Part shown: positions 1 through 6,723 of the stretch, piece after piece
How positions within the stretch are numbered: the first letter of the stretch is position 1
Layout: the number at the start of each line of letters is the position of its first letter
DNA from: an uncultured Varibaculum sp.
GTDB taxonomy: Bacteria; Actinomycetota; Actinomycetes; Actinomycetales; Actinomycetaceae
Assembly (NCBI RefSeq): GCF_902489465.1
Contig: NZ_CABTZZ010000054.1
Location: 1 to 10,003 of the forward strand
Length of the DNA: 10,003 nucleotides
Direction of reading: 5' to 3'
The notes under the pieces: model-generated
Seen by the model: the letters and a program-made list of their open reading frames with translations, nothing else
Databases searched by the model: none
Told to the model about the DNA's origin: nothing
Position numbers and translations under genes: made by a program

Positions 1-25
1 CCCCCGCACAGCAAGGATTCGGCGT

Positions 26-288
26 TGAAGCATCCCGGGTTTTGTTCCGAGGTTTTTGTGAGAGGATTTCGCATGCCAAGGAACTATATAAAAGTTTTTG
101 GGGAGCGGGCTGTCAGGCTTGTTGAGGATCGTCTGCGGGATGATCTCGGAGTGTCTGAAACCCGCGTGATCGCCGATACCGCGATGAAGTTGGGGACGTC
201 GAGGGAACCTCTTCGGCGCTGGGTGATGCGAGCGCGTGTGGATGCCGGAGTCCGTCCTCGGGTTTCCACTGAGGAAAGCGCCGAATAC
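26..288 (+). mobile_element. IS3-family insertion sequence remnant (left end)
   Basis: The segment starts near a TGAAGCATCCCGGGTTTT stretch that resembles the terminal inverted repeat of actinobacterial IS3-group elements. It continues through an orfA start with a ribosome binding site and stops matching after about residue 71 of OrfA. No orfB and no matching right-hand inverted repeat (the reverse complement of the left end) are seen before the tRNA genes, so this is a truncated relic. The left boundary is inferred from recall of such ends, and the right boundary from where the OrfA-like sequence stops. Confidence 0.6.
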
Positions 289-345
289 AACCCGGCCTAT
301 CAAGACGGCTCTCTACACATCCGCAAAGGCTGGGCAGGACACTAA
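73..345 (+). pseudogene. Truncated IS3-family transposase OrfA
   Basis: The ATG at 73 follows AGAGGA at 61-66 with good spacing and is preferred over the in-frame ATG at 25, which lies inside the presumed insertion-sequence end. Residues 1-71 (from MPRNYIKVF to TEESAE) look like the N-terminal helix-turn-helix of IS3-type OrfA, the part that binds the element ends; the helix-turn-helix is about residues 31-60 (ADTAMKLGTSREPLRRWVMR). A complete OrfA is usually about 95-110 residues and continues into a leucine-rich coiled coil (RLRRENAELRR type). Here that coil is missing, and about 19 unrelated-looking residues (YNPAYQDGSLHIRKGWAGH) run to the stop. The tail could be flanking DNA, or the last codons of orfB joined by an internal deletion; this cannot be settled by eye. 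Without OrfB no transposition is expected. Confidence 0.65.
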
Positions 346-422
346 ACCACCGCGACACGCCCGAAAAATACACACATTTTGGGTATTAACCCGCTTTTCG
401 TTCAGATTTCGGGCATACGAAA

Positions 423-453
423 GGACGCCCACTTTGTATCAAAATGAGCGTCC
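423..453 (-). terminator. Terminator-like hairpin beside the duplicated tRNA-Ala end
   Basis: Bases 423-435 and 441-453 can form a 13-bp stem with a 5-base loop. Read as minus-strand RNA, all 13 positions pair: the two positions that mismatch on the plus strand (C429/A447 and C432/A444) become G-U wobbles, which suggests that the minus strand is the functional one. The stem is followed by TTT on that strand. It begins six bases past the 3' end of the partial tRNA-Ala copy, the distance expected of a tRNA terminator. I infer that it was the original tRNA-Ala terminator before DNA was inserted. Confidence 0.5.
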
Positions 454-458
454 CTTCA

Positions 459-477
459 GTGGAGCTAGCGGGACTCG
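459..477 (-). repeat. Direct repeat of the tRNA-Ala 3' end (candidate att site)
   Basis: The 19 bases GTGGAGCTAGCGGGACTCG are identical to 738-756. They correspond to the acceptor 3' strand, discriminator base and 3' half of the T-arm of tRNA-Ala, plus one flanking base. Identity stops sharply on both sides, and the rest of the tRNA is absent here. A partial copy of a tRNA 3' end in direct orientation is the usual mark of integration by a tyrosine recombinase at that tRNA. No integrase gene lies between the two copies. Confidence 0.6.
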
Positions 478-498
478 GCGGTGCTACGCACCAGCAAG

Positions 499-575
499 GG
501 TTTCCGGAGCACAGCCTCCGAAAACCACTGGCGCGGGCGAACGCTCAACCCGCGTTCGCTACCTCCCCGCGCCAG
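499..575. other. Two adjacent stem-loops inside the tRNA-Ala insert
   Basis: Bases 499-509 pair with 516-526 (11 positions, one mismatch, 6-base loop). One base further on, a composite hairpin follows: 528-536 pairs with 567-575 (CTGGCGCGG with CCGCGCCAG), and inside it 537-544 pairs with 552-559 (GCGAACGC with GCGTTCGC) around a 7-base loop, leaving a TACCTCC bulge on the 3' side. A smaller GTGC/GCAC hairpin lies at 481-491. The set could be a structured RNA or recombination/terminator sequence of an integrated element. I do not recognise an RNA family. Confidence 0.45.
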
Positions 576-604
576 CCCTCCCGGGTTCGAGCCCTCAGCT
601 TATA

Positions 605-644
605 AAATGTTGAAGCCCCAGGATAAACCTGGGGCTTCTCATTT
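605..644. terminator. Long hairpin, possible bidirectional terminator
   Basis: GAAGCCCCAGG (612-622) pairs perfectly with CCTGGGGCTTC (628-638) around a 5-base loop. Outside it, AAATG (605-609) pairs with CATTT (640-644), flanking small internal mismatches. There is no long uridine tract on either strand, although both sides are A/T-rich. It could end transcription from either direction, or it could be part of the structured segment to its left. Confidence 0.5.
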
Positions 645-650
645 GTGCCA

Positions 651-670
651 GTAATCCCTGACGGGATTAC
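651..670. repeat. Perfect 8-bp inverted repeat
   Basis: GTAATCCC and GGGATTAC flank a 4-base TGAC loop. There is no T-tract, so a terminator is not obvious. It lies between the long hairpin and the tRNA-Ala terminator and may be an operator or part of the inserted element. Confidence 0.45.
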
Positions 671-696
671 GCACGATTTCGTCATCCTCACTAATA

Positions 697-717
697 AAAA
701 AGCCCAAACGGCTTTTT
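697..717 (-). terminator. Rho-independent terminator of tRNA-Ala
   Basis: Minus-strand RNA forms AAAAAGCC-loop-GGCUUUUU, followed by more T residues (TTTATT). It begins 21 bases past the tRNA-Ala 3' end, the right place to end the tRNA transcript. The sequence is symmetrical enough to act in both directions. Confidence 0.75.
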
Positions 718-738
718 CACCGTTCGGACTCCTCATCG

Positions 739-811
739 TGGAGCTAGCGGGACTCGAACCCGCGACCCTCTGCTTGCAAAGCAGATGCGCTACCAGCTGC
801 GCCATAGCCCC
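739..811 (-). tRNA. alaT: tRNA-Ala (anticodon TGC)
   Basis: The reverse complement gives a complete 73-base cloverleaf. The acceptor stem is GGGGCTA with TAGCTCC plus discriminator A. The D-arm includes GCGC...GCGC with a CAGCTGGTA loop. The anticodon stem TCTGC/GCAGA encloses TTTGCAA with anticodon TGC. The T-arm is GCGGG-TTCGAGT-CCCGC. CCA is not encoded and must be added after transcription. It is the last gene of the gyrB-gyrA-DUF3566-tRNA-Ile-tRNA-Ala block, and its 3' end is duplicated at 459-477. Confidence 0.97.
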
Positions 812-977
812 TTTAGAGCACGAAAACCACTACAGGTACTTCCATACTCCCGGATCATTGCGAAGGTCATTTGCCGCATTCACCAGCCAGGCGAAAAACA
901 CCCCGATAAACAACAGTTTTAAGGTCTTTTTCAAATCTACCTACCTGGCCGATTGCTGGAACAAACTTCCCTTGCAG

Positions 978-1051
978 TGGGCCTAGCTGGGCTCGAACCA
1001 GCGACCTCAGTCTTATCAGGACTGCGCTCTAACCAACTGAGCTATAGGCCC
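978..1051 (-). tRNA. ileT: tRNA-Ile (anticodon GAT)
   Basis: The reverse complement gives a complete 74-base cloverleaf. The acceptor stem is GGGCCTA/TAGGCCC with discriminator A. The D-arm contains GCTCAGTTGGTTAGAGC. The anticodon stem CAGTC/GACTG encloses CTGATAA with anticodon GAT. The T-arm is GCTGG-TTCGAGC-CCAGC. CCA is not encoded. It lies 166 bp upstream of tRNA-Ala on the same strand, and the two may share a transcript, since no convincing terminator is seen between them. Confidence 0.97.
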
Positions 1052-1077
1052 ATCGTGTCCATCGCGAACACCATTGC

Positions 1078-1107
1078 AGATTACAACATTCCTAACCCGG
1101 CTTTCAA
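1078..1107 (-). promoter_or_regulatory. Candidate promoter of tRNA-Ile/tRNA-Ala
   Basis: On the minus strand TTGAAA (1107-1102) is followed 16 bp later by TGTAAT (1085-1080), overlapping TAATCT (1083-1078) at 18 bp. This is a reasonable sigma-70-like promoter and puts the transcript start 20-25 bp before tRNA-Ile. It is assigned by eye only. A similar but weaker TTGAAA at 929-934, with TTTATC at 905-910, could serve tRNA-Ala separately. Confidence 0.45.
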
Positions 1108-1116
1108 ACCCGTCCT

Positions 1117-1155
1117 GGGTGCGATCCGTCACGCCGTCCTCGAACTATCGCACCC
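1117..1155 (-). terminator. Possible stem-loop after the DUF3566 gene
   Basis: GGGTGCGAT (1117-1125) pairs perfectly with ATCGCACCC (1147-1155) across a 21-base loop. It lies about 20 bp past the DUF3566 stop codon and before the tRNA-Ile promoter, so it could close the gyrB-gyrA-DUF3566 transcript. There is no U-tract and the loop is large, so this is a weak assignment. Confidence 0.3.
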
Positions 1156-1173
1156 CCAAGGAATGCGGTAATA

Positions 1174-1884
1174 CTACTCGTCGGTCAGCGCCAGCCTTAT
1201 CCCTCCAACCAGTGAAGTCACCAAGTTGTAAATAAGCGCCCCCACCGTTGAAAACGCAGTCATTAAGATCACGTTCGAGACTGCGATAATAGTGCTCATC
1301 GCCATTACCCGTGGTAACCGCAAATAATCAATAATCGACGCAATCGAACCGGTGGGATCAATATCGTTAATAAAGTTTTCCACCGAACTAAACACGCTCA
1401 TCGAATTTAGCAGCAGCCAGACTAACAATCCCGCCAGCACCATCGCGATCCCCAGCGCCACTGATAGCAGGAAGGAAACCTTCATCACCGACCATGGATC
1501 AATCCGGGAAACCACCAACGAGATTTGGCGAGGCTGATATTCGCCAATCTTCTTCGCCGAGGACGCACCCGCAACCTCGGTCTCTTCCGCCTTCTCAACA
1601 GAAGACGATGCTTCCGGAACCTGTGGGATTGCAGAACTGCTACCGTCCTTAGAACCGGACTTAACAGCGGTCTTCTTTCCCACCGTCTGAGGCGACTTTC
1701 TGTCCTTTTTCACTTGGCTGTCCCCACTCTTAGTTTGCGGGTCATCAGGTTGCGATATTTCATTGTGCGAAGGCTGGTCGGCGCTAGTATCTTCGCTAAC
1801 ATTAGAGGCTTCGCTTTCTCGCGAAACATCATCCACGTCTTGCTCTGAGCGAGCCTTTTCTTGATCTTTGCCATCAGTTGTCAT
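1174..1884 (-). CDS. DUF3566 membrane protein downstream of gyrA
   Basis: This is a 236-residue protein of unknown molecular function in the family of Mycobacterium tuberculosis Rv0007, which lies next to gyrA across Actinobacteria. Residues 1-115 are low-complexity, rich in Ser, Asp, Glu and Lys, and probably disordered in the cytoplasm. The DUF3566 domain runs from about residue 117 to the end: a lead-in (QISLVVSRIDPWSVMKVSF), a long hydrophobic segment at about 134-160 with a small-residue middle, an extracytoplasmic link containing FINDIDPTG, and a second hydrophobic segment at about 193-225 with repeated Gly. The ATG at 1884 has GAGAGG seven bases upstream and starts 14 bp after the gyrA stop, so the gene is very probably co-transcribed with gyrBA. 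The fold and location are well supported; the function is not known to me. Confidence 0.9.
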   Translation of the reverse strand: MTTDGKDQEKARSEQDVDDVSRESEASNVSEDTSADQPSHNEISQPDDPQTKSGDSQVKKDRKSPQTVGKKTAVKSGSKDGSSSAIPQVPEASSSVEKAEETEVAGASSAKKIGEYQPRQISLVVSRIDPWSVMKVSFLLSVALGIAMVLAGLLVWLLLNSMSVFSSVENFINDIDPTGSIASIIDYLRLPRVMAMSTIIAVSNVILMTAFSTVGALIYNLVTSLVGGIRLALTDE

Positions 1885-1898
1885 TGGTCAGCCTCTCA

Positions 1899-4568
1899 CT
1901 AGAGCTCAGTTGTTTCGGTTTCTAACGCGGCCACTTCTTGCTCGAGATCTGCATCCGTAGCCTCCGACGAATCATCGTCATCTGCTTTCTCATTATTTAA
2001 CGCCACAGCCAAAACTGCATCCCCGGGTGCCGGACGAGTGAAAATCACTCCCTGAGTGTTACGTCCCGTGCGGGGAACCTCATCCACCCGGGAACGCTGC
2101 ACCTTACCAGAATGCATAATCACCATGACTTCATCATCGTCATTAACAATCAAGGCTCCCACCAGGCCGCCCCGCTCAGCCACCAGGTTCGCTACCTTGA
2201 TCCCGAGGCCGCCGCGACCTTGTACCCGGTATTCCTCTACCGAAGTGCGTTTCGCGTATCCCCCCTCGGTCACCACCAAAAGGTCACTATCGGGGCGAAT
2301 AACTGTCATCGCTAACAGGTGGTCCCCCTCGCGGAACTTCATTCCCCGCACTCCGGAGGTGGCACGACCAGTAGGACGCAAAGCCTCATCACTAGCTAAG
2401 AACCGCAGCGATTGTCCCCGGTGCGAAACCAGCAATAGCTCATCGTCACCGTTAACCAGTTCGGCAGAAACTACCTCGTCAGGGGCGCCATCTTCCATTT
2501 CCCGCAGGTTAATCGCGATTAGCCCGCCGGTACGATTGGAATCATATTCGGTAAAGCGAGTCTTTTTCACTAGCCCTGAGCGGGTAGCTAGTGCCAAATA
2601 CTCGGCCTCATCATAGGAGCTAAAGGCCAGTACCTGCGCGATTTTTTCTTCCGGTTGGAACGCTAAAAGGTTAGCTACGTGCTGCCCCTTAGAGTCACGT
2701 CCCCCCTCGGGTAGTTCATAGGCTTTCGCCCGGTAAACCCGGCCTTTGTTCGTGAAAAACGCCAACCAGTGATGCGTGGTGGTGGTAAAGAAGTGATCTA
2801 CCACGTCATCTTCACGCAACTGCGCCCCTTTAATCCCTTTACCACCGCGTTTTTGACTGCGGTATTGATCCAGGCGAGTGCGCTTGACATACCCAGAATG
2901 GGTAATGGTGACCACCACGTCTTGTTCTTCGATCAGATCTTCCATCGACATTTCTCCGGCGAACGGCATAATCTTGGTGCGCCGCTCGTCGCCATATTTA
3001 TCGACAATCTCACCAAGTTCGCTGGCAATAATTCCCCGTTGCCGCTCCGGGCGAGCCAAGATGTCTTTTAGATCTTTTACGCGCGCCTCTAGTTCGGTGT
3101 GTTCATCGAGAATCTTTTGCCGCTCGAGGGCGGCCAGGCGGCGCAGTTGCAAAGCCAAGATTGCATCCGCTTGGACTTCGTCTACCCCCAGCAGCTCCAT
3201 TAATGCACCCCGCGCCTCATCTACGGTAGGAGATTTGCGGATAGTAGCGATCACCGCATCCAAAGCATCCAGCGCCATCAGGTAGCCTTGCAAAATATGG
3301 AGGCGATCCTGCGCGCGCTTGAGGCGGAAATTGGTCCTGCGCACGATTACTTCTAGCTGGTGATTAATCCAGTTAGAGATAAATCCATCAATAGAAAGCG
3401 TACGCGGAACCCCGTCTACCAGAGCCAACATATTAGCAGGGAAGGAATCCTGCAACTGGGTGCGCTTATAGAGGTTATTTAGAACCACTTTAGGAACTGC
3501 GTCCCGCTTGAGCACAATCACCAGGCGCTGTCCGGAGCGGTCCGAGGATTCATCGCGAATATCTGCGATCCCCTCGATCTGCCCGTCTTTCACCAGTCCG
3601 GCGATTTTTGCTGCCAGATTGTCCGGATTGACCTGGTAGGGAAGTTCGGTAACCACCAGGCAAACCCGGGAATTGATTTCCTCTACATTTACGATTGCCC
3701 GCTGCACAATCGAGCCGCGACCGGTGCGGTATGCCTGTTCAATCCCTTTACGCCCCAAAATAGTGGCGCCCGTGGGGAAATCCGGGCCTTTAATCCGTTC
3801 AATCAGGGCTTCCATTAGTTCTTCACGCGAAGCCTCCGGGTGCGCTAGCGCCCACTGAACCCCGTCGGCAACTTCCCGCATATTGTGAGGAGGAATCCGG
3901 GTAGCCATCCCCACTGCGATTCCCTCTGACCCGTTAAGCAGCAGGTAGGGTAGGCGTGCCGGCAAAACCGTAGGTTCTTGCGTGCGTCCGTCATAGTTGT
4001 CCATGAAATCGACAGTGTCTTCATCGATGTCCCGTACCATTTCCATCGACAAAGGCGCCATTTTACATTCCGTATAACGCGGAGCTGCCGGCCCTAAGTT
4101 CCCTGGGGAACCAAAGTTACCTTGGCCAGCCACCATCGGGTAACGCATCGACCAAGGCTGCACCAAGCGCGCCAAAGCATCATAAACTGCGGCGTCACCG
4201 TGAGGGTGGAAATGCCCCATTACGTCGCCGACTACGCGCATACATTTCGAAAACCCAGCGTTGGGACGATAGCCACCGTCATACATGGCATACAGAATTC
4301 GCCGATGTACCGGCTTGAGACCGTCTCGCACCTCGGGGAGGGCGCGCCCTACGATCACGCTCATTGCATAATCCAGGTAGGAGCGCTGCATCTCGGTTTC
4401 TAGGTCAACCTGATTAATATGACCTTTAGCCTGAAATAGACCGGAATTATTATTTTCGAGGGCGCCTGCGGAAACGGTGTCCCCACCCCCGAAAGCTGCG
4501 CCGGTGTGCTGAGCCTTTTCCGGGGAGTCTGCTTGCTGGTTTTGATCCTGGTTGTCTATATCGCTCAT
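1899..4568 (-). CDS. gyrA: DNA gyrase subunit A
   Basis: This is the 889-residue breakage-reunion subunit of the A2B2 gyrase, which introduces negative supercoils using ATP. Residues 1-48 are a polar extension, longer than in mycobacterial GyrA. The catalytic core starts at about residue 58 (EMQRSYLDYAMSVIVGRALP). The winged-helix region holds the quinolone-resistance-determining segment GDAAVYD at 124-130. The active-site pair R164-Y165 lies in AAPRYTE. The tower and coiled-coil domains follow to about residue 530. The C-terminal DNA-wrapping beta-pinwheel occupies about 540-855, with the GyrA-box QKRGGKG at 572-578, close to the usual QRRGGKG. An acidic tail (860-889) may tune wrapping. The residue at E. 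coli Ser83 is Ala126, as in mycobacteria; the Asp87 equivalent, D130, is kept. The ATG is 14 bp from gyrB, with AGGGACAGG upstream. No downstream Met precedes the conserved core, which supports this start. Confidence 0.98.
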   Translation of the reverse strand: MSDIDNQDQNQQADSPEKAQHTGAAFGGGDTVSAGALENNNSGLFQAKGHINQVDLETEMQRSYLDYAMSVIVGRALPEVRDGLKPVHRRILYAMYDGGYRPNAGFSKCMRVVGDVMGHFHPHGDAAVYDALARLVQPWSMRYPMVAGQGNFGSPGNLGPAAPRYTECKMAPLSMEMVRDIDEDTVDFMDNYDGRTQEPTVLPARLPYLLLNGSEGIAVGMATRIPPHNMREVADGVQWALAHPEASREELMEALIERIKGPDFPTGATILGRKGIEQAYRTGRGSIVQRAIVNVEEINSRVCLVVTELPYQVNPDNLAAKIAGLVKDGQIEGIADIRDESSDRSGQRLVIVLKRDAVPKVVLNNLYKRTQLQDSFPANMLALVDGVPRTLSIDGFISNWINHQLEVIVRRTNFRLKRAQDRLHILQGYLMALDALDAVIATIRKSPTVDEARGALMELLGVDEVQADAILALQLRRLAALERQKILDEHTELEARVKDLKDILARPERQRGIIASELGEIVDKYGDERRTKIMPFAGEMSMEDLIEEQDVVVTITHSGYVKRTRLDQYRSQKRGGKGIKGAQLREDDVVDHFFTTTTHHWLAFFTNKGRVYRAKAYELPEGGRDSKGQHVANLLAFQPEEKIAQVLAFSSYDEAEYLALATRSGLVKKTRFTEYDSNRTGGLIAINLREMEDGAPDEVVSAELVNGDDELLLVSHRGQSLRFLASDEALRPTGRATSGVRGMKFREGDHLLAMTVIRPDSDLLVVTEGGYAKRTSVEEYRVQGRGGLGIKVANLVAERGGLVGALIVNDDDEVMVIMHSGKVQRSRVDEVPRTGRNTQGVIFTRPAPGDAVLAVALNNEKADDDDSSEATDADLEQEVAALETETTEL

Positions 4569-4582
4569 GTTTTGCCTGTCCC

Positions 4583-6607
4583 TTAAATATCCAAGAATCG
4601 TACGTCAGTGGCATTGCGTTGAATGAAAGCTCGCCGCGACTCGACGTCCTCACCCATTAGCATCGAGAAAACTTCATCTGCGCTGGCCGCCTCGGATAAG
4701 GTCACCTGTTTAAGCATCCGGTCTTCGGGATTCATAGTGGTTTCCCACAGTTCCTGAGGATTCATTTCCCCGAGTCCCTTATAGCGCTGTACCCCACCCT
4801 CTTTCGGAAGGCGTTTACCATCAGCTTTGCCGTCCTCTAAATATTCGTCGCGCTGGCGATCGGAGAACACAAACTGGTGGGGAGCATTTGACCATTTCAA
4901 ACGGTAAAGCGGGGGACAAGCGATAAATACGTGCCCTTTTTCAATTAGAGGACGCATATAGCGGAACAGCAATGTCAGCAGCAAAGTGGCGATATGCTGG
5001 CCGTCCACATCGGCGTCCGCCATAATCACTATCGCGTTATAACGCAGCTTGGAGATATCGAAGTCTTCCCCAATACCGGTACCGAACGCGGTGATGAGGG
5101 ACTGGATTTCTTGACTGGAGAGGGCGCGATCTAGCCGCGCTTTCTCTACGTTTAGGATTTTGCCCCGGATCGGTAAAATGGCCTGGTGAGCCGGGTCGCG
5201 TCCCTGTACAGCTGAGCCACCCGCCGAGTCGCCCTCAACGATGTAGATTTCGCATTCGGAGGCATCGCGGGAAGAACAATCCCGCAGTTTCCCGGGCATC
5301 GAGACGGATTCGAGGGCGGATTTGCGCCGGGTAGCTTCCCGGGCTTTGCGCGCTGCTACCCGCGCGGTTGCTGCCTGCTGTGCTTTTACCAGGATTGCTT
5401 TCGCGTCCATGGGGTGGGCGTCTAACCAGTCACCCAGTTTGGAATAAACCTGCTGCTGGACAAAAGTACGTGCCTCAGTGTTTCCCAGTTTGGTTTTCGT
5501 CTGCCCCTCGAACTGTGGCTCGGTGAGTTTCACCGAGATTACAGCAGTTAAACCTTCGCGAATATCATCACCGGTTAGGTTTTGATCTTTGTCTTTGAGG
5601 ATGCCTTTATCGCGGGCATATTTATTCATCAAGCTGGTGAGAGCGGAGCGGAAACCTTCCTCGTGGGTGCCGCCCTCGGTGGTGTTAATAGTGTTCGCGT
5701 AAGTATGCACGGACTCGGAATAGGCGGTGGTCCATTGCAAGGCGATTTCTAGACTGATGGAGGCGTCTTCATTAACCGACTCAAAATCAATGATGTCGGG
5801 GTTGATTACCTCAGATTTCTTGGAGTGGTTAATGAACTCTACATAGTCGCGTAAACCGTTTTCGTACATGAATGATACTCGCCGGAACCCGGGAACTGGA
5901 TCATCAGCGGTTCCTTGCGCATCGCCAGTAACCAGATCTCCAGCATCGGTAGCCTCTGGGCGTTCATCGGTGAGGGTGATACGCAGCCCCTTGTTCAGGA
6001 AGGCCATCTGCTGGAAGCGTTGCCGCAAAACCTCGAAACTGAAAGTAGTGGTCTCAAAGATTTCCGGATCCGGGTAAAAGGTCTGCTGAGTGCCGGTTTC
6101 CTCGGTTTCTTCCCCGCGTTGCAATTCGGTGAGGGGATGCCCACCGTTACCGAAAGACTGTCGCCAAGCATATCCTTGCCGTTTCACCACGGTATCCATC
6201 CGGGTTGAAAGCGCGTTTACTACCGATACGCCTACCCCGTGCAGACCGCCGGAGACTGCGTAACCGCCAGATCCGAATTTGCCGCCCGCGTGCAGGATAG
6301 TCATTACTACTTCGACGGTGGGGCGTTTTTCGGTGGGATGCATATCCACCGGGATTCCGCGACCGTTGTCGCTGACCCGCACCCCGCCATCGGCCTGCAG
6401 GGCTACCTCAATATGGTCACAATAGCCGGCCAGGGCTTCATCAACCGAGTTGTCGACTACCTCGTATACCAAGTGGTGCAGACCGCGCTCCCCGGTTGAA
6501 CCGATATACATGCCGGGACGCTTACGTACGGCCTCTAGCCCCTCTAAAACTGTGATGTCGTCCGCGCCGTATTCATGCTGGACTTGTTGGTCACCCAGAT
6601 CAGCCAC
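4583..6607 (-). CDS. gyrB: DNA gyrase subunit B
   Basis: This is the 674-residue ATPase subunit of gyrase. The GHKL ATP-binding domain comes first: catalytic E49 in EVVDN, D80-G82 in SDNGRGIP, and the lid GGLHGVGVSVVNAL at 120-133. The transducer domain runs to about 425. The TOPRIM domain carries the metal ligands E458 (in VEGDSAGGSA), D531 and D533 (in ADADVDG). The C-terminal part contains QRYKGLGEMN. The large insertion of E. coli-type GyrB is absent, which fits the roughly 670-residue actinobacterial form; an acidic loop at about 215-240 also matches insertions in that phylum. Translation starts at GTG 6607, eight bases after a perfect AAGGAG (6617-6622). It is the first gene of the gyrB-gyrA-DUF3566 run. 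No dnaN or recF lies upstream; a phosphate two-component system is there instead. Confidence 0.98.
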   Translation of the reverse strand: MADLGDQQVQHEYGADDITVLEGLEAVRKRPGMYIGSTGERGLHHLVYEVVDNSVDEALAGYCDHIEVALQADGGVRVSDNGRGIPVDMHPTEKRPTVEVVMTILHAGGKFGSGGYAVSGGLHGVGVSVVNALSTRMDTVVKRQGYAWRQSFGNGGHPLTELQRGEETEETGTQQTFYPDPEIFETTTFSFEVLRQRFQQMAFLNKGLRITLTDERPEATDAGDLVTGDAQGTADDPVPGFRRVSFMYENGLRDYVEFINHSKKSEVINPDIIDFESVNEDASISLEIALQWTTAYSESVHTYANTINTTEGGTHEEGFRSALTSLMNKYARDKGILKDKDQNLTGDDIREGLTAVISVKLTEPQFEGQTKTKLGNTEARTFVQQQVYSKLGDWLDAHPMDAKAILVKAQQAATARVAARKAREATRRKSALESVSMPGKLRDCSSRDASECEIYIVEGDSAGGSAVQGRDPAHQAILPIRGKILNVEKARLDRALSSQEIQSLITAFGTGIGEDFDISKLRYNAIVIMADADVDGQHIATLLLTLLFRYMRPLIEKGHVFIACPPLYRLKWSNAPHQFVFSDRQRDEYLEDGKADGKRLPKEGGVQRYKGLGEMNPQELWETTMNPEDRMLKQVTLSEAASADEVFSMLMGEDVESRRAFIQRNATDVRFLDI

Positions 6608-6616
6608 CTGCTGGAT

Positions 6617-6622
6617 CTCCTT
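6617..6622 (-). promoter_or_regulatory. Ribosome binding site of gyrB
   Basis: AAGGAG on the minus strand, eight bases before a GTG codon, fixes the gyrB start at 6607. The next in-frame ATG codons are inside the conserved ATPase domain. Confidence 0.85.
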
Positions 6623-6717
6623 GATCTAGTTCGCTGGCCCCGAGCCGGATATTTCCAGCCGTTGGGCACCGTCTGCCCCAGGGCATTCACGCCGAAAATC
6701 CGGCGCTCACTAGCTCT

Positions 6718-6723
6718 ATTCTA
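6718..6723 (-). promoter_or_regulatory. Candidate -10 box of the gyrBA promoter
   Basis: TAGAAT matches five of six consensus TATAAT positions and is followed by an A/G-rich start region. It lies about 110 bp before the gyrB GTG. A poor -35 together with a decent -10 would suit supercoiling-controlled gyrase expression, but that is inference. Confidence 0.4.

Larger units (their letters stand above)
346..738. other. Gene-free, hairpin-rich interval downstream of tRNA-Ala
   Basis: No believable protein gene is present; open frames here lack start signals and family resemblance. In order from the left it holds a CACATTTT-AACCCGCTTTTCG motif (373-400), a terminator-like hairpin (423-453), a 19-bp copy of the tRNA-Ala 3' end (459-477), three further stem-loops (481-491, 499-526, 528-575), a long hairpin (605-644), a perfect 8-bp inverted repeat (651-670) and the tRNA-Ala terminator (697-717). 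It separates the conserved gyrase/tRNA block from the IS3 remnant and is probably acquired DNA. Confidence 0.6.

Noticed and set aside
583..600. T-arm-like GGGTTCGAGCCC on the plus strand, suggesting another tRNA
   Set aside because: Only two Watson-Crick pairs and one wobble can form in the T-stem, and no acceptor, D or anticodon arm can be fitted around it. At most it is a worn tRNA fragment.
478..600. SRP RNA, tmRNA or 6C-type small RNA
   Set aside because: The conserved GGTCAGGTCCGGAAGGAAGCA core of SRP RNA, the tmRNA 3' end and tag frame, and hairpin loops with six C residues are all missing.
236..613. Long plus-strand open frame across the IS tail and the hairpin region
   Set aside because: No ribosome binding site, composition driven by the hairpins and the tRNA copy, and overlap with the IS remnant in another frame.
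645..1171. Plus-strand frames over the tRNA genes (translations with AGLEPAT)
   Set aside because: These are the familiar false proteins produced by antisense translation of tRNA genes.
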